From the NCBI RefSeq assembly GCF_002858715.1, contig NZ_PJZH01000015.1, positions 24,586-88,585 on the forward strand: a stretch of DNA of 64,000 nt, written 5' to 3'. Below are positions 19,058-31,567 of this stretch, piece after piece. This DNA is from Chimaeribacter coloradensis (GTDB lineage: Bacteria > Pseudomonadota > Gammaproteobacteria > Enterobacterales > Enterobacteriaceae). Made by a program: the position numbers and the translations under genes. Below the pieces are notes generated by a model that saw nothing but the letters and a program-made list of their open reading frames with translations, had not been told where the DNA came from and ran no database searches. Positions within the stretch are counted from its first letter, which is position 1. Each line of letters opens with the position of its first letter.

Positions 19058-19309
19058 TTAATTTTCCAGATAATATTTATCTGATAGCTGATGCGCCAGG
19101 TGTTTAAACATATTAAATACCGCGGTACTTTTCGCCGTCGGCAACCCTTGCTGATCAAGGAAAAACTCCCCGCTGAAAACCAGCACGTCGCCATTTTGCC
19201 GCACATCGGTGGCAACCATGCCGTGCAAATAATCTTCATGTGTTTTGATAATATTATTGGCGAGATCCAGTAACGCGTTTTTGTCGATCGCCGTTCTATT
19301 TTTGTTCAT
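19058..19309 (-). CDS. yciN: YciN family protein
   Basis: 83-residue small cytoplasmic protein of unknown function, conserved between sohB and topA in enterobacteria. Starts [19 protein letters not shown] and ends KYYLEN. The single ATG at 19309 is well placed. Divergent from topA and convergent with sohB. Confidence 0.92.
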   Translation of the reverse strand: MNKNRTAIDKNALLDLANNIIKTHEDYLHGMVATDVRQNGDVLVFSGEFFLDQQGLPTAKSTAVFNMFKHLAHQLSDKYYLEN

Positions 19310-19610
19310 CCTGATGACTCCGCAACTGATTATCCGCCGCCAGTGTAGTGCGCCAAAGGAAAACCCGCAAATCCCCTAAGGGCATTGCGGCAAAAGAGAC
19401 CATTGGCGAAAACAGCGGATCCATGCTAATTAGGTTGCGTGGCGTTATTTATCAGGTAGAGTGTGGCGTTTCGCCGGGTAAGTGGAAGATTTACTTTACG
19501 CTTCAGACTTTTCTGGGTGCCGGCCGGCGGTCAGGCACAGGGAAAAGCAGTTGCAGTCGGCAGGTACCGGGGCGTTCCCCGCGGGCGGAGCGGGCTGAAT
19601 TGTGTCAGTG

Positions 19611-19739
19611 ATGAGCAATCAGGAACCGGATGATGAAAAATGCCTTGATCTCCTGCTTCACTGCCGCAATATAAAAAAGAGAGTCATACTGCTGCGGCAT
19701 AACGAGATAAAAATTTCTTTTTCGGAAGAATTAATTTAG
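19611..19739 (+). CDS. hypothetical 42-residue ORF ahead of topA
   Basis: Open frame beginning MSNQEPDDEKCLDLLLHCRN and ending EELI at a TAG 12 bases before the topA ATG. The N-terminus is acidic and the middle basic. I do not recognise it. A GTG at 19602 in the same frame has a GGAG about ten bases upstream and is an alternative start. Its end, so close to topA, would suit translational coupling, but codon use gives no strong support and it could be chance. Confidence 0.25.
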   Translation: MSNQEPDDEKCLDLLLHCRNIKKRVILLRHNEIKISFSEELI

Positions 19740-19751
19740 GTAAAGATAAAT

Positions 19752-22349
19752 ATGGGAAAAGCTCTCGTAATAGTTGAGTCCCCGGCAAAAGCCAAAACGA
19801 TTAATAAATATTTAGGCAATGACTACGTGGTGAAGTCCAGCGTCGGTCATATCCGCGATTTACCCACCAGCGGGTCAGCCAGTAAAAAAAGCGCCGAATC
19901 TTCCGAAGAAAAACCAAAGAAAAAAGTCAAAAAGGATGAGAAAGCGGCGCTGGTAAACCGGATGGGGGTTGACCCTTACCACGGCTGGCAGGCGCAGTAT
20001 GAAATCCTGCCGGGCAAAGAGAAGGTGGTGGCGGAGCTGAAATCCCTGGCGGAAAATGCCGACCACATCTACCTCGCGACCGACCTTGACCGCGAAGGGG
20101 AAGCCATTGCCTGGCACCTGCGGGAAGTGATCGGCGGCGACGACAGCCGCTTCAGCCGCGTGGTGTTTAACGAAATCACCAAAAATGCCATCAAACAGGC
20201 GTTTAACCAGCCGGGCGAGCTGAATATCGACCGGGTCAACGCCCAGCAGGCGCGCCGTTTCATGGACCGCGTGGTGGGCTACATGGTCTCCCCGCTGCTG
20301 TGGAAAAAGATCGCCCGCGGCCTCTCGGCAGGCCGGGTGCAGTCCGTGGCGGTGCGGCTGGTGGTGGAGCGCGAGCGCGAAATCAAGGCATTTGTGCCGG
20401 AAGAGTACTGGGAGCTGCATGCGCAGCTGAACACCCAGGATGAGGCCGTGCTGAACATGGAGGTGACCCACCACCATGACAAGCCGTTCAAGCCGGTCAA
20501 CCGCGAGCAGACCCACGCCGCCGTGGCCCTGCTGGAGAAAGCGCGTTACACGGTGCTCGACCGTGAAGACAAGCCGACCAGCAGCCGCCCGGGCGCGCCG
20601 TTCATCACCTCCACGCTGCAACAGGCGGCCAGTACCCGCCTCGGCTTCGGCGTGAAAAAAACCATGATGATGGCGCAGCGCCTGTATGAAGCGGGCCACA
20701 TCACCTATATGCGTACCGACTCCACCAACCTGAGCCAGGACGCCCTGACCATGGTGCGTGGCTACATCGGCACGGAATTCGGCGATAAGTACCTGCCGAA
20801 AGAGCCGAATACCTACAGCAGCAAAGAGAACTCCCAGGAAGCGCACGAAGCGATCCGTCCGTCGGACGTGCAGGTAGTGGCTGAGCAGCTGAAAGACATG
20901 GAAGCGGACGCCCAGAAACTCTACCAGCTGATCTGGCGGCAGTTCGTGGCCTGCCAGATGACGCCGGCCAAGTATGACTCCACCACCCTGACGGTGCAGG
21001 CGGCAGACTATCAGCTGCGCGCCAAAGGGCGCATCCTGCGCTTTGACGGCTGGACGCGCGTGATGCCGGCCCTGCGCAAAAATGACGAAGACCGCACGCT
21101 GCCGAACGTGGCGATCGGCACCGAACTGACGTTGCAGCAGCTGCTGCCGAGCCAGCACTTCACCAAGCCGCCGGCGCGCTTCAGCGAAGCCTCGCTGGTG
21201 AAAGAGCTGGAAAAACGCGGCATCGGCCGCCCGTCGACCTATGCGTCGATCATCTCCACCATCCAGGACCGCGGTTACGTGCGGGTGGAAAACCGCCGTT
21301 TCTACGCCGAGAAGATGGGTGAGATTGTCACCGACCGCCTGGAAGAGAACTTCCGTGACCTGATGAACTATGACTTCACGGCGCGCATGGAAAATGACCT
21401 CGACCAGGTGGCGAACAACCAGGCTGAGTGGAAAGCGGTGCTGGACGGCTTCTTCAGCGACTTCAGCGACCAGCTGGGCAAAGCGGAGCAGGACCCGGAA
21501 GAGGGCGGCATGCGCCCGAACCAGATGGTGCTGACCAGCATCGACTGCCCGACCTGCGGCCGCAAGATGGGCATCCGTACCGCCAGCACCGGCGTGTTCC
21601 TCGGCTGCTCCGGCTATGCGCTGTCGCCGAAAGAGCGCTGCAAAACCACCATTAACCTGGTGCCGGAAAACGAAGTGCTCAACGTGCTGGAAGGCGAAGA
21701 CGCCGAAACCAACGCGCTGCGCGCCCGCCGCCGCTGCCCGAAATGCGGCACGGCGATGGACAGTTACCTGATTGATAACCAGCGCAAGCTGCACGTCTGC
21801 GGGAATAACCCGGCCTGTGAAGGGTATGAGATTGAGCAGGGCGAATTCCGCCTGAAAGGCTACGACGGCCCGGTGGTGGAGTGCGAGAAGTGCGGCTCAG
21901 AGATGCACCTGAAAATGGGGCGTTTCGGCAAGTACATGGGCTGTACCAACGACGAGTGTAAAAACACCCGTAAGATCCTGCGTAACGGCGAAGTCGCGCC
22001 ACCGAAGGAAGACCCGGTACCGCTGCCGGAGCTGCCGTGTGAGAAGTCGGACGCCTATTTTGTGCTGCGTGACGGCGCGGCCGGGGTCTTCCTGGCGGCC
22101 AACACCTTCCCGAAATCGCGCGAGACCCGTGCGCCGCTGGTCGAAGAGCTGGCCCGCTTCCGTGACCGCCTGCCGGAGAAGCTGCGCTACCTGGCCGACG
22201 CGCCGGTCACCGACCCGGAAGGCAATAAAACCCTGGTACGTTACAGCCGCAAAACCAAGCAGCAGTATGTCTCCTCCGAGAAAGAGGGCAAGGCCACCGG
22301 CTGGTCAGCGTTCTTTGTCGACGGCAAATGGGTTGAAAGCAAAAAATAA
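19752..22349 (+). CDS. topA: DNA topoisomerase I
   Basis: Type IA topoisomerase relaxing negative supercoils. 865 residues, the same length as E. coli. TOPRIM domain from residue 1 ([12 protein letters not shown]; acidic triad in [15 protein letters not shown]). The catalytic tyrosine is in [12 protein letters not shown], near residue 319. Three C-terminal four-cysteine zinc motifs start at [18 protein letters not shown] and CEKCGSEMH, followed by zinc-ribbon-like domains to the end. A 442-base upstream spacer leaves room for several promoters. Confidence 0.98.
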   Translation: MGKALVIVESPAKAKTINKYLGNDYVVKSSVGHIRDLPTSGSASKKSAESSEEKPKKKVKKDEKAALVNRMGVDPYHGWQAQYEILPGKEKVVAELKSLAENADHIYLATDLDREGEAIAWHLREVIGGDDSRFSRVVFNEITKNAIKQAFNQPGELNIDRVNAQQARRFMDRVVGYMVSPLLWKKIARGLSAGRVQSVAVRLVVEREREIKAFVPEEYWELHAQLNTQDEAVLNMEVTHHHDKPFKPVNREQTHAAVALLEKARYTVLDREDKPTSSRPGAPFITSTLQQAASTRLGFGVKKTMMMAQRLYEAGHITYMRTDSTNLSQDALTMVRGYIGTEFGDKYLPKEPNTYSSKENSQEAHEAIRPSDVQVVAEQLKDMEADAQKLYQLIWRQFVACQMTPAKYDSTTLTVQAADYQLRAKGRILRFDGWTRVMPALRKNDEDRTLPNVAIGTELTLQQLLPSQHFTKPPARFSEASLVKELEKRGIGRPSTYASIISTIQDRGYVRVENRRFYAEKMGEIVTDRLEENFRDLMNYDFTARMENDLDQVANNQAEWKAVLDGFFSDFSDQLGKAEQDPEEGGMRPNQMVLTSIDCPTCGRKMGIRTASTGVFLGCSGYALSPKERCKTTINLVPENEVLNVLEGEDAETNALRARRRCPKCGTAMDSYLIDNQRKLHVCGNNPACEGYEIEQGEFRLKGYDGPVVECEKCGSEMHLKMGRFGKYMGCTNDECKNTRKILRNGEVAPPKEDPVPLPELPCEKSDAYFVLRDGAAGVFLAANTFPKSRETRAPLVEELARFRDRLPEKLRYLADAPVTDPEGNKTLVRYSRKTKQQYVSSEKEGKATGWSAFFVDGKWVESKK

Positions 22350-22388
22350 GCGTCTCTGAGAAAGTGATCGCCTGAGCACGTCTTAAAA

Positions 22389-22417
22389 AACCAGCGTATA
22401 AACGCTGGTTTTTTTAT
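22389..22417 (+). terminator. topA terminator
   Basis: AACCAGCGT / ACGCTGGTT with an ATAA loop, then a seven-T run. About 40 bases past the topA stop. Confidence 0.95.
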
Positions 22418-23659
<1,242 letters not shown>

Positions 23660-23667
23660 CCCTGCCT

Positions 23668-23684
23668 GCCGGGCGCTGCCCGGC
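23668..23684 (+). terminator. cysB hairpin, weak terminator
   Basis: GCCGGGC / GCCCGGC with a 3-base loop, nine bases after the cysB stop. The T tract is poor (TGCTTCCTG). Confidence 0.5.
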
Positions 23685-23908
23685 TGCTTCCTGCCGCCGT
23701 TCTCCTTCCTGCCTCCGGTTTCATCAATTTTCCCCTGCCATTAAGGGGTTGCGCCGATCGCCTTGATCAAAAGGTGTTGTTATCAAAACGTTACGCTATG
23801 TTTGTGTTATCTTTAAATTAAGACGCACAACCTGACCGGGTATTGGCGGCATGCCGCTCAGCCGCCAGGCGTTGTGCGACATGAACAGGTCAAACTGGGA
23901 GGAGCGCC

Positions 23909-26581
23909 ATGTCATCCGATCTTCGTGAGCAAAGTCAGAAAAAGCTGGACGCGCTGAATCACGAGTACCATTACTACAGCCTGGCCACGGTGTCAGAACA
24001 GCTGGGGGACATCGCCCGGCTGCCGAAATCGATGAAAGTCTTGCTGGAGAATCTGCTGCGCCATATCGATGGCGACACCGTCACCGAAGAGGATCTGCGG
24101 GCGATGGTCGCCTGGCAGAAAACCGGCCACGCCAACCGTGAAATTGCCTACCGCCCGGCGCGCGTGCTGATGCAGGACTTTACCGGCGTCCCGGCGGTGG
24201 TGGATCTGGCGGCGATGCGTGAGGCGGTGAAGCGGCTGGGCGGGGCGGTTGACCAGGTCAACCCGCTGTCACCGGTCGATCTGGTGATCGACCATTCGGT
24301 CACCGTGGATGAGTACGGTACCACTGACGCCTTTGATGAGAACGTGCGGCTGGAGATGGAGCGCAACCATGAGCGCTACCAGTTCCTGCGCTGGGGGCAG
24401 CAGGCGTTCAACCGCTTCCGCGTGGTGCCGCCGGGCACCGGCATCTGCCACCAGGTCAACCTCGAATACCTCGGCCAGACGGTCTGGCATGAGGAACAGG
24501 ACGGCAGACAGGTCGCCTACCCGGATACGCTGGTGGGCACTGACTCCCACACCACCATGATCAACGGCCTCGGGGTACTGGGCTGGGGCGTGGGCGGCAT
24601 CGAGGCGGAAGCGGCGATGCTTGGGCAGCCGGTGTCGATGCTGATCCCGGATGTGGTGGGCTTTAAACTCACCGGCAAACTGCGGGAAGGCATCACCGCC
24701 ACCGACCTGGTGCTGACCGTGACCCAGATGCTGCGCAAACATGGCGTGGTCGGCAAGTTTGTTGAGTTCTACGGCGACGGGCTGGCCGACCTGCCGCTGG
24801 CGGACCGCTCCACCATCGCCAACATGGCACCGGAATATGGCGCAACCTGCGGCTTCTTCCCGGTGGATGAGGTCACGCTCAGCTACATGAAACTCACCGG
24901 CCGCAGCGATGAGCAGATCGCACTGGTGGAAAAATATACCCGCGAACAGGGGCTGTGGCGGCATGAGGGCGATGAGCCGATTTTCACCAGTACCCTGTCG
25001 CTGGACATGGGCACCGTGGAGTCCAGCGTCTCCGGGCCGAAACGCCCGCAGGATCGCGTGGCGCTGCCCGGCGTGCCGCAGGCGTTTAACGCCGCGACTG
25101 AACTGGACGTCAACGCCCGCGCCGGCAGCGAAGCGGAACCCATCACGCTGCGTGGCGAAGAACTGAAGCTGGAGAACGGCGCGGTGGTGATCGCCGCCAT
25201 TACCTCCTGCACCAACACCTCTAACCCCAGCATTCTGATGGCCGCCGGGCTGGTGGCGAAAAAAGCGGTAGAGCGCGGGCTGAAAAGCAAGCCGTGGGTG
25301 AAAACCTCGCTGGCACCCGGCTCGATGGTGGTGACCAACTACCTCGCCAAAGCGGGGCTGATGGGCTACCTCGACAGCCTTGGCTTTAACCTGGTGGGCT
25401 ACGGCTGTACCACCTGCATCGGTAACTCCGGCCCGCTGCTCGGCCCGATTGAGGAGGCGATCAAAGCAGGGGATTTGACCGTGGGCGCGGTGCTCTCCGG
25501 TAACCGTAACTTTGAGGGGCGCATCCACCCGCTGATCAAAACCAACTGGCTTGCCTCGCCGCCGCTGGTGGTGGCCTATGCGCTGGCAGGTAACCTCAAG
25601 GTTAACCTCAGCACCGACCCGCTCGGCACCGACAAAGCGGGCAACCCGGTCTACCTGCATGACATCTGGCCGACCGCCAATGAGATCGCCGAGGCGGTGG
25701 AGCAGGTGCGTACCGAGATGTTCCTCAAAGAGTATTCCGAGGTGTTCAACGGCGATGAAAACTGGCAGGCGATCCAGGTAAAAGGCTCGCCGACCTACAG
25801 CTGGCAGGATGACTCCACCTACATCCGCCACTCGCCGTTCTTCGATGACATGGAAGCGGAGCCGAAAACGGTACAGGACATCGAAGGCGCGCGCATCCTG
25901 CTGATGCTGGGCGACTCCGTGACCACCGACCACATCTCACCGGCGGGCAGCATCAAGGCAGACAGCCCGGCCGGGCGCTACCTGCGTGATCACGGCGTGG
26001 AGCGGGGCGATTTCAACTCCTACGGCTCCCGCCGCGGTAACTACGAGGTGATGGTGCGCGGCACCTTTGCCAACGTGCGTATCCGCAATGAGCTGGTGCC
26101 GGGCGTGGAGGGCGGGGTGACGCGCCACCTGCCGTCCCAGGCGCAGATGGCGGTGTATGACGCGGCGATGCGTTACCAGCAGGAGAAGGTGCCGCTGGCG
26201 GTGATTGCCGGCAAAGAGTACGGCTCCGGCTCCAGCCGTGACTGGGCGGCGAAAGGGCCGCGTTTGCTGGGCATCCGCGTGGTGATCGCCGAGTCGTTCG
26301 AGCGCATCCACCGTTCTAACCTGATCGGGATGGGCATTCTGCCGCTGGAGTTCCCGGAAGGGGTGACGCGCAAAACCCTGGGCCTGACCGGCGAGGAGCA
26401 GATCAGCATCCACGGCCTGCAAACCCTCTCACCGGGGCAGACCGTGAAAGTGACGCTGACCTATGCCGACGGCCATACTGCGGAGATCGACGCCCGCTGC
26501 CGCATCGACACCAGCAACGAACTGACCTACTTCAACAATGACGGTATCCTGCACTATATGATCCGCAAAATGCTGGCATAA
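23909..26581 (+). CDS. acnA: aconitate hydratase A
   Basis: Stress-type aconitase converting citrate and isocitrate in the TCA cycle via a [4Fe-4S] cluster. 890 residues. Cluster cysteines are visible at 434 (SCTNTSNPS) and at 500 and 503 ([12 protein letters not shown]). The swivel domain ends with [15 protein letters not shown] and [17 protein letters not shown] at 23909 with GGAGGAG upstream. In E. coli its expression depends on RpoS, SoxRS, ArcA and Fur; I did not assign such sites here. Confidence 0.98.
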   Translation: MSSDLREQSQKKLDALNHEYHYYSLATVSEQLGDIARLPKSMKVLLENLLRHIDGDTVTEEDLRAMVAWQKTGHANREIAYRPARVLMQDFTGVPAVVDLAAMREAVKRLGGAVDQVNPLSPVDLVIDHSVTVDEYGTTDAFDENVRLEMERNHERYQFLRWGQQAFNRFRVVPPGTGICHQVNLEYLGQTVWHEEQDGRQVAYPDTLVGTDSHTTMINGLGVLGWGVGGIEAEAAMLGQPVSMLIPDVVGFKLTGKLREGITATDLVLTVTQMLRKHGVVGKFVEFYGDGLADLPLADRSTIANMAPEYGATCGFFPVDEVTLSYMKLTGRSDEQIALVEKYTREQGLWRHEGDEPIFTSTLSLDMGTVESSVSGPKRPQDRVALPGVPQAFNAATELDVNARAGSEAEPITLRGEELKLENGAVVIAAITSCTNTSNPSILMAAGLVAKKAVERGLKSKPWVKTSLAPGSMVVTNYLAKAGLMGYLDSLGFNLVGYGCTTCIGNSGPLLGPIEEAIKAGDLTVGAVLSGNRNFEGRIHPLIKTNWLASPPLVVAYALAGNLKVNLSTDPLGTDKAGNPVYLHDIWPTANEIAEAVEQVRTEMFLKEYSEVFNGDENWQAIQVKGSPTYSWQDDSTYIRHSPFFDDMEAEPKTVQDIEGARILLMLGDSVTTDHISPAGSIKADSPAGRYLRDHGVERGDFNSYGSRRGNYEVMVRGTFANVRIRNELVPGVEGGVTRHLPSQAQMAVYDAAMRYQQEKVPLAVIAGKEYGSGSSRDWAAKGPRLLGIRVVIAESFERIHRSNLIGMGILPLEFPEGVTRKTLGLTGEEQISIHGLQTLSPGQTVKVTLTYADGHTAEIDARCRIDTSNELTYFNNDGILHYMIRKMLA

Positions 26582-26617
26582 CCGGCCTTCTTCCGGGAAA
26601 CCGGTTGGGCAGCGAAT

Positions 26618-26647
26618 AAAAAAGGGCACCCGCAGGTGCCCTTTTTA
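26618..26647. terminator. bidirectional terminator between acnA and ribA
   Basis: AAAGGGCACC / GGTGCCCTTT around CGCA, flanked by A and T tracts, between convergent genes. Confidence 0.9.
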
Positions 26648-26661
26648 TTGCCGGTAACGGC

Positions 26662-27258
26662 CTATTTTTTCGGGTCCAGCAGGTGGCCCATTTTGGCTGC
26701 CTTGGTCGCCAGATAGTGCTCGTTTTTCGGGTTGCGCCCGACGATCAACGGCACCCGTTCGGTGATGTTGATGCCCGCTTCGGTCAGGATCGCCACTTTT
26801 TTCGGGTTGTTGGTCAGCAGGCGCACCGCGTCTACCCCCAGCAGCTTGAACATGTCAGCGCACAGGGTGAAATCACGCTCGTCGGCGGCAAAGCCGAGCT
26901 GGTGGTTGGCCTCCACGGTGTCGGCCCCTTTGTCCTGTAACGCATAGGCGCGGATCTTGTTCAGCAGCCCGATGTTGCGCCCTTCCTGACGGTGGTACAG
27001 CAGGACGCCGCGCCCCTCTTCGGCAATCTGCGTCAGGGCGGCTTCAAGCTGGAAACCGCAGTCACAGCGCAGGCTGAACAGGGCATCACCGGTGAGGCAC
27101 TCTGAATGCACGCGCGACAGCACCGGCTCGCTGCCGGAGACGTCACCGAATACCAGCGCCAGGTGATCCTGACCGGTAGCCAACTCTTCAAAGCCCACCA
27201 TGAGGAAATCCCCCCACGGCGTGGGCAGTTTCGCCTCGGCGACCCGTTTAAGCTGCAT
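26662..27258 (-). CDS. ribA: GTP cyclohydrolase II
   Basis: First step of riboflavin synthesis: opens GTP to the diaminopyrimidine product, releasing formate and pyrophosphate. 198 residues. Zn2+ ligands are in [28 protein letters not shown] and the GTP-binding LLTNNPKK segments are intact. ATG at 27258 gives [16 protein letters not shown], the standard N-terminus; a longer frame to 27288 is not conserved. Convergent with acnA. Confidence 0.97.
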   Translation of the reverse strand: MQLKRVAEAKLPTPWGDFLMVGFEELATGQDHLALVFGDVSGSEPVLSRVHSECLTGDALFSLRCDCGFQLEAALTQIAEEGRGVLLYHRQEGRNIGLLNKIRAYALQDKGADTVEANHQLGFAADERDFTLCADMFKLLGVDAVRLLTNNPKKVAILTEAGINITERVPLIVGRNPKNEHYLATKAAKMGHLLDPKK

Positions 27259-27577
27259 GTTACTCTCCAAAAAACTGATATTTGACATTATTCTTGTTGC
27301 GCATCCTACGTTCTGCGGCGCGCCTTGACCAGCACAAAACCGTGGCCGGGCGGCTCACCAGGCGGCGGCGTGGTCAGCAAAAAGAGCACGCCGGGGCGCG
27401 GCACACCCGCAGATTATGCTGGTTCGCCCGCCAAAAGGGATGATGACCTGTTGACGCAGCGGCAAATTTCCGGCCGTTCACATACTAGCGCAGTTTGTCA
27501 GCGGGGAAATGGATTTATTGTGTCAAGCTTATGACACCCTGGTTAAATTCACGCTCATTTTTTACAAGGACGGCACC
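27259..27577. other. ribA-pgpB divergent intergenic region
   Basis: 319 bases that must hold both promoters. A frame from 27509 joins pgpB in phase but lacks a ribosome site and is not conserved in sequence type. No riboswitch-like structure is apparent. Confidence 0.55.
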
Positions 27578-28399
27578 ATGCTTGCAAACGGCTCCAAGTC
27601 CGGCAACGACACCACGTCTGATAAGGACACCGCGTTCGCCATCGTCAAACGCACCACCCTGGGGGCATTGCTCCTGCTGCTGATGCCCCTGGCAGTCTGG
27701 GCCTCCGGCTGGCAGTGGCAGCCGGGGGAGGGCAACGCCTTTCTCCGCACCCTCTACTGGATAACCCAGACCGTGACCCGCCCGTGGGGCATCCTCACCA
27801 GCGCGCTGCTGATCGCCTGGTTCCTCTGGTGCCTGCGCTTCCAGTTGCGCGGGGCGATCGGGCTGGCGCTGCTGCTGGCGGCCGCCATCCTCATCGGGCA
27901 GCAGCTGAAAAGCCTGGTCAAGGATCACGTCCAGGCGCCGCGGCCCTTTGTGGTCTGGATGGAGCAGCAGTACCAGGTCGATAACCAGGCCTTCTACCAG
28001 CTCAAGCGGGCGGACCGCGGCGCGCTGGTTGAGGAACAGCTGCGGGACAACAGGGTAGTGCCGCCCTGGCTGAAGGCGCACTGGCAGTTTGAGACCGGCT
28101 TCTCCTTCCCCTCCGGCCACACCCTGTTTGCCGCCAGCTGGGCGCTGCTCGGCATCGGCCTGCTGTGGCCGCGCCGCCGCTATAAAACCATCGCGCTGCT
28201 GGTGGTCTGGGCCGTCGCGGTGATGGGCAGCCGCCTGATGCTCGGGATGCACTGGCCGCGCGATCTGGTGATGGCGACGGTGATGAGCTGGGTGCTGGTA
28301 ACGCTGGCCTGCTGCGTGGTGCAGCGTTTTATCGGCCCGCTGAACGTGGAACGCGACGAGCACCAGGAGATCGCCGCGCGCGAAAACAGCAAGAAATAG
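27578..28399 (+). CDS. pgpB: phosphatidylglycerophosphatase B / undecaprenyl-diphosphate phosphatase
   Basis: PAP2-type integral membrane phosphatase acting on PGP, C55-PP, PA and lysoPA at the periplasmic face. 273 residues with about six membrane helices. Catalytic motifs in order: KDHVQAPRPF (KxxxxxxRP), FPSGH, and SRLMLGMHWPRD (SRxxxxxHxxxD). ATG at 27578 has AAGGA seven bases upstream. It precedes lapAB by 210 bases, as in E. coli. Confidence 0.95.
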   Translation: MLANGSKSGNDTTSDKDTAFAIVKRTTLGALLLLLMPLAVWASGWQWQPGEGNAFLRTLYWITQTVTRPWGILTSALLIAWFLWCLRFQLRGAIGLALLLAAAILIGQQLKSLVKDHVQAPRPFVVWMEQQYQVDNQAFYQLKRADRGALVEEQLRDNRVVPPWLKAHWQFETGFSFPSGHTLFAASWALLGIGLLWPRRRYKTIALLVVWAVAVMGSRLMLGMHWPRDLVMATVMSWVLVTLACCVVQRFIGPLNVERDEHQEIAARENSKK

Positions 28400-28609
28400 C
28401 CGGTGGGGGCCTCCGGCGTTTGCGCCGGCGCGCCGGCGGCCCCCTGTCTTCTTCCGGCCATTGGGCACACAGTGTGCAAATAGCGCCGGTCTGCGGCTTT
28501 ATCATGGCGCAGGGTTTCCCAGCCGCAATGGGAAGTGCTAACTTAATAGGTCAGGACGCCACAATGTTGGCTTAATTCATCCGGTTAACCCGGCATCACA
28601 GGAATAAAT

Positions 28610-28918
28610 GTGAAATATCTGCTCATTTTTTTGGTCTTGCTGGTGATCATCGTGATTTCCATCACGTTAGGCGCCCATAACGATCAGGTTGTCACCTTTA
28701 ACTATCTTCTCGCCCAGGGCGATTACCGCGTTTCCACGCTGCTGGCCACGCTGTTCGGCACCGGCTTTATCCTCGGCTGGGTAATTTGCGGCCTGTTCTA
28801 TCTGCGCGTCCGCCTGTCACTTTCCCGTGCGCAGCGTAAAATCAAGCGCCTGGAGCAGCAGATTGCACCGGCCGGTGAGAGCGTGCCTGCGGCGCAGACC
28901 TCTCTCAGCAAGGAATAA
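28610..28918 (+). CDS. lapA: lipopolysaccharide assembly protein A (LapA, YciS)
   Basis: 102-residue inner-membrane protein with two hydrophobic helices (about 3-22 and 42-65) and a C-terminal amphipathic coiled coil (SLSRAQRKIKRLEQQI). It partners LapB in controlling LpxC turnover and LPS synthesis. The start is a GTG at 28610 following AGGAATAA. The stop is six bases before lapB, so the two are co-transcribed. Confidence 0.94.
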   Translation: MKYLLIFLVLLVIIVISITLGAHNDQVVTFNYLLAQGDYRVSTLLATLFGTGFILGWVICGLFYLRVRLSLSRAQRKIKRLEQQIAPAGESVPAAQTSLSKE

Positions 28919-28924
28919 CCCCCT

Positions 28925-30094
28925 ATGTTAGAGCTGCTGTTTCTGTTGTTGCCTGTGGCGGCCGCCTACGGCTGGTACATGGGGCACAGAAGTGCTCAAC
29001 AGAACAAGCAACAGGAGGCGAACCGCCTGTCACGCGAGTATGTGGCGGGGGTGAACTTCCTGCTCTCCAACCAGCAGGACAAAGCGGTGGACCTGTTCCT
29101 CGATATGCTGAAAGAGGACAGCAATACCGTGGAGGCCCACCTGACGCTGGGCAACCTGTTCCGTTCACGCGGCGAAGTTGACCGCGCCATCCGCATCCAC
29201 CAGGCGTTGATGGAGAGTGCCTCACTGAGCTTTGAGCAGCGGTTGCTGGCGGTGCAGCAGCTGGGCCGTGACTATATGGCCGCCGGGTTTTACGACCGCG
29301 CGGAGGAGATGTTCACCCAGTTAATCAAAGAAGAGGATTTCCAGCACTCGGCGCTGCAACAGCTGCTGGTGATCCACCAGGCCACCAGCGACTGGCAGAA
29401 AGCGATCGACGTGGCGGAGAAACTGACCCGGCTCGGCAAAGAGGACAAACGGGCGGACATCGCGCACTTCTACTGTGAGCTGGCCCTGCTGGCGATGGGC
29501 AGTGACGACCAGGAGAAGGCGATGTCGCTGCTGAAAAAAGCCTCGGCGGCGGATCGTAACTGCGCGCGCGTCTCCATTATGCAGGGGCGGATCCTGATGG
29601 CCCAGCAGGCGTGGGCGAAAGCCGCCGCCGCACTGGAGCAGGTGCTGGAGCAGGACAAGGAGATGGTCAGCGAAACCCTGCCGATGCTGCATGAGTGCTT
29701 TACCCACCTGCAACAGCCCACCGAGTGGACGGAGTTCCTCAAACGCTGTGTCGAAAGCAACACCGGGGCGATTGCCGAACTCTACCTGGCGGAGATCCTG
29801 GAGCAGGAGCAGGGGCGTGATGTGGCGCAGGTCTACATCAACCGGCAGCTCCAGCGCCACCCGACCATGCGCGTCTTCTACCGGCTGATGGACTACCACC
29901 TGGCGGACGCCGAAGAAGGGCGCGCCAAAGAGAGCCTGCAACTGCTGCGGGACATGGTGGGCGAGCAGATCCGCACCAAACCGCGCTACCGCTGCCACAA
30001 ATGCGGCTTCACCGCCCACTCCCTCTACTGGCACTGCCCCTCCTGCCGGGCCTGGGCCTCCGTCAAACCGATCCGCGGCCTCGACGGCCAGTAA
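28925..30094 (+). CDS. lapB: lipopolysaccharide assembly protein B (LapB, YciM)
   Basis: Essential adaptor that recruits LpxC to FtsH and holds LPS synthesis enzymes together. 389 residues. One N-terminal membrane anchor ([20 protein letters not shown]), a cytoplasmic array of tetratricopeptide repeats (about residues 35-330), and a C-terminal rubredoxin-type metal site with CHKCGF and CPSC. All four cysteines are present. Confidence 0.96.
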   Translation: MLELLFLLLPVAAAYGWYMGHRSAQQNKQQEANRLSREYVAGVNFLLSNQQDKAVDLFLDMLKEDSNTVEAHLTLGNLFRSRGEVDRAIRIHQALMESASLSFEQRLLAVQQLGRDYMAAGFYDRAEEMFTQLIKEEDFQHSALQQLLVIHQATSDWQKAIDVAEKLTRLGKEDKRADIAHFYCELALLAMGSDDQEKAMSLLKKASAADRNCARVSIMQGRILMAQQAWAKAAAALEQVLEQDKEMVSETLPMLHECFTHLQQPTEWTEFLKRCVESNTGAIAELYLAEILEQEQGRDVAQVYINRQLQRHPTMRVFYRLMDYHLADAEEGRAKESLQLLRDMVGEQIRTKPRYRCHKCGFTAHSLYWHCPSCRAWASVKPIRGLDGQ

Positions 30095-30215
30095 GCGCGG
30101 CGCTTCCCCTGCCGCGCGGCCCGGCGCACGCTGGGCTTTCCCGCCGCGGTTAGGTAGAATGCGGGCGGTAAAAAATGGCGAACCCTGCCCAACCCCCGCG
30201 TATAAGGATGATGAA

Positions 30216-30944
30216 ATGGCGTCTGTTCTCACCCCCACCTCCGGTGGCCCGGTCTCCTCACCGGTTGTTGTCGCGCTGGACTATGCTGATCAGGCGGCCG
30301 CGCTGGCCTTTGCTGACCAGATTGACCCGCGTGACTGCCGCCTGAAAATCGGCAAGGAGATGTTCACCCTGTTTGGGCCGCAACTGGTGCGCGACCTGCA
30401 CAGCCGGGGTTTTGACGTCTTTCTCGATCTGAAATTCCACGACATCCCCAACACCGTGGCGAAAGCGGTGGCCGCGGCCGCGGAACTGGGCGTCTGGATG
30501 GTGAACGTACACGCCGGCGGCGGCCGCCGGATGATGACGGCTGCCCGCGAGGCGCTGTTGCCGTTTGGGGCGGACGCCCCGCTGCTGATCGCCGTGACCG
30601 TGCTTACCAGCATGGAGCAGGCGGATCTGGCCGAGGTCGGCATTACCCTCTCACCGGCGGACCATGCCGAGCGGCTGGCGAGGCTGACCCGCGACTGCGG
30701 GCTGGACGGCGTGGTCTGCTCGGCGCAGGAAGCGGTGCGCCTCAAGCAGGCGTGCGGCCGCGATTTCCGGCTGGTGACCCCCGGCATCCGCCCGGCAGGC
30801 AGTGAGGCGGGCGACCAGCGCCGCATCATGACCCCGCAGCAGGCGCAGGCCGCAGGCGTGGACTATATGGTCATCGGCCGCCCGGTGACGCAGGCCGCCG
30901 ACCCGGCTGCCGCCCTGCGCACCATTCTGGCTGACCTGGCCTGA
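30216..30944 (+). CDS. pyrF: orotidine 5'-phosphate decarboxylase
   Basis: Last step of UMP synthesis. 242 residues, TIM barrel. The catalytic Asp-Lys-Asp array is in [15 protein letters not shown] at 30216 is chosen ([10 protein letters not shown], then VVVALDYAD) with AAGGATG just upstream; two earlier ATGs at 30208 and 30211 are out of phase with it or overlap the ribosome site. Only ten bases separate it from yciH. Confidence 0.97.
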   Translation: MASVLTPTSGGPVSSPVVVALDYADQAAALAFADQIDPRDCRLKIGKEMFTLFGPQLVRDLHSRGFDVFLDLKFHDIPNTVAKAVAAAAELGVWMVNVHAGGGRRMMTAAREALLPFGADAPLLIAVTVLTSMEQADLAEVGITLSPADHAERLARLTRDCGLDGVVCSAQEAVRLKQACGRDFRLVTPGIRPAGSEAGDQRRIMTPQQAQAAGVDYMVIGRPVTQAADPAAALRTILADLA

Positions 30945-30954
30945 GGAGAAAAAC

Positions 30955-31281
30955 ATGGCACGTGATGATAACCCCCTGGTCTACTCCACCGGCACCGGCC
31001 GGATTACGGCCCCGGAGATCAAACCGGTGCGGCCGAAAGGTGACGGCATCGTGCGCATCCAGCGGCAGACCAGCGGCCGCAAAGGCAAAGGCGTCTGCGT
31101 GATTACCGGCATCGATCTGGACGACGCAGCGCTGGAGAAACTGGCGGCAGAGCTGAAGAAAAAGTGCGGCTGCGGCGGCGCGGTGAAAGAGGGCGTGATT
31201 GAAATTCAGGGCGACAAGCGTGAACTGCTCCAGCAACTGCTGGAAGCGAAAGGCATGAAAGTGAAACTGGCCGGTGGCTGA
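30955..31281 (+). CDS. yciH: YciH, SUI1/eIF1-like translation factor
   Basis: 108-residue bacterial homologue of eukaryotic initiation factor eIF1. The SUI1 domain spans about residues 30-105 with QTSGRKGKGVCVITGID and KKKCGCGGAVKEGVIEIQGD. In E. coli it can influence start-codon selection in vitro and repress translation under stress. Co-transcribed with pyrF (10-base gap). Confidence 0.95.
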   Translation: MARDDNPLVYSTGTGRITAPEIKPVRPKGDGIVRIQRQTSGRKGKGVCVITGIDLDDAALEKLAAELKKKCGCGGAVKEGVIEIQGDKRELLQQLLEAKGMKVKLAGG

Positions 31282-31299
31282 TGCCTGGCCTGATAAAAC

Positions 31300-31322
31300 T
31301 GCGGGCGCGGTGTGCGCCCGCA
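31300..31322 (+). terminator. hairpin after yciH
   Basis: TGCGGGCGC / GCGCCCGCA, 9 bp, with a GGTGT loop. No T-run follows, so it may protect the 3' end or act with Rho. Confidence 0.45.
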
Positions 31323-31424
31323 GGGAACAACGTTGAGGTTGCTGAGCGAGAATAAATCAAAAGCGGGCAGGAGAGCGTTTTTATCCGGCATCCCGGCGGA
31401 GATCCCGCGCTTTTCCTGATGCTT

Positions 31425-31447
31425 GTGCCGTAAGGCACTTTTTTTAT
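31425..31447 (+). terminator. intrinsic terminator downstream of yciH
   Basis: GTGCC / GGCAC with a GTAA tetraloop and a run of seven or more T. It closes the pyrF-yciH transcript before the convergent osmB. Confidence 0.8.
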
Positions 31448-31567
31448 TATCAGACCTGACGAGTTATGACCGGCGTCCTGCCTTATTTTTAAAGAGAGCC
31501 TTTGCCGGGGAGTAATTTAAACCGGGCAGACACTTCTTTACCTTTCTTTTATTTCCAGCCGCCGTAA

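Noticed and set aside
19875..21794. 639-codon open frame antisense to topA
   Set aside because: It mirrors the codon structure of a certain gene in GC-rich DNA, has His/Arg/Gln-rich low-complexity composition and no ribosome site or family motif.
24269..25933. 554-codon frame antisense to acnA
   Set aside because: A shadow frame of a highly conserved gene.
27325..27534. 69-codon frame upstream of pgpB
   Set aside because: Low-complexity, no ribosome site, and it lies across the region that must hold promoters.
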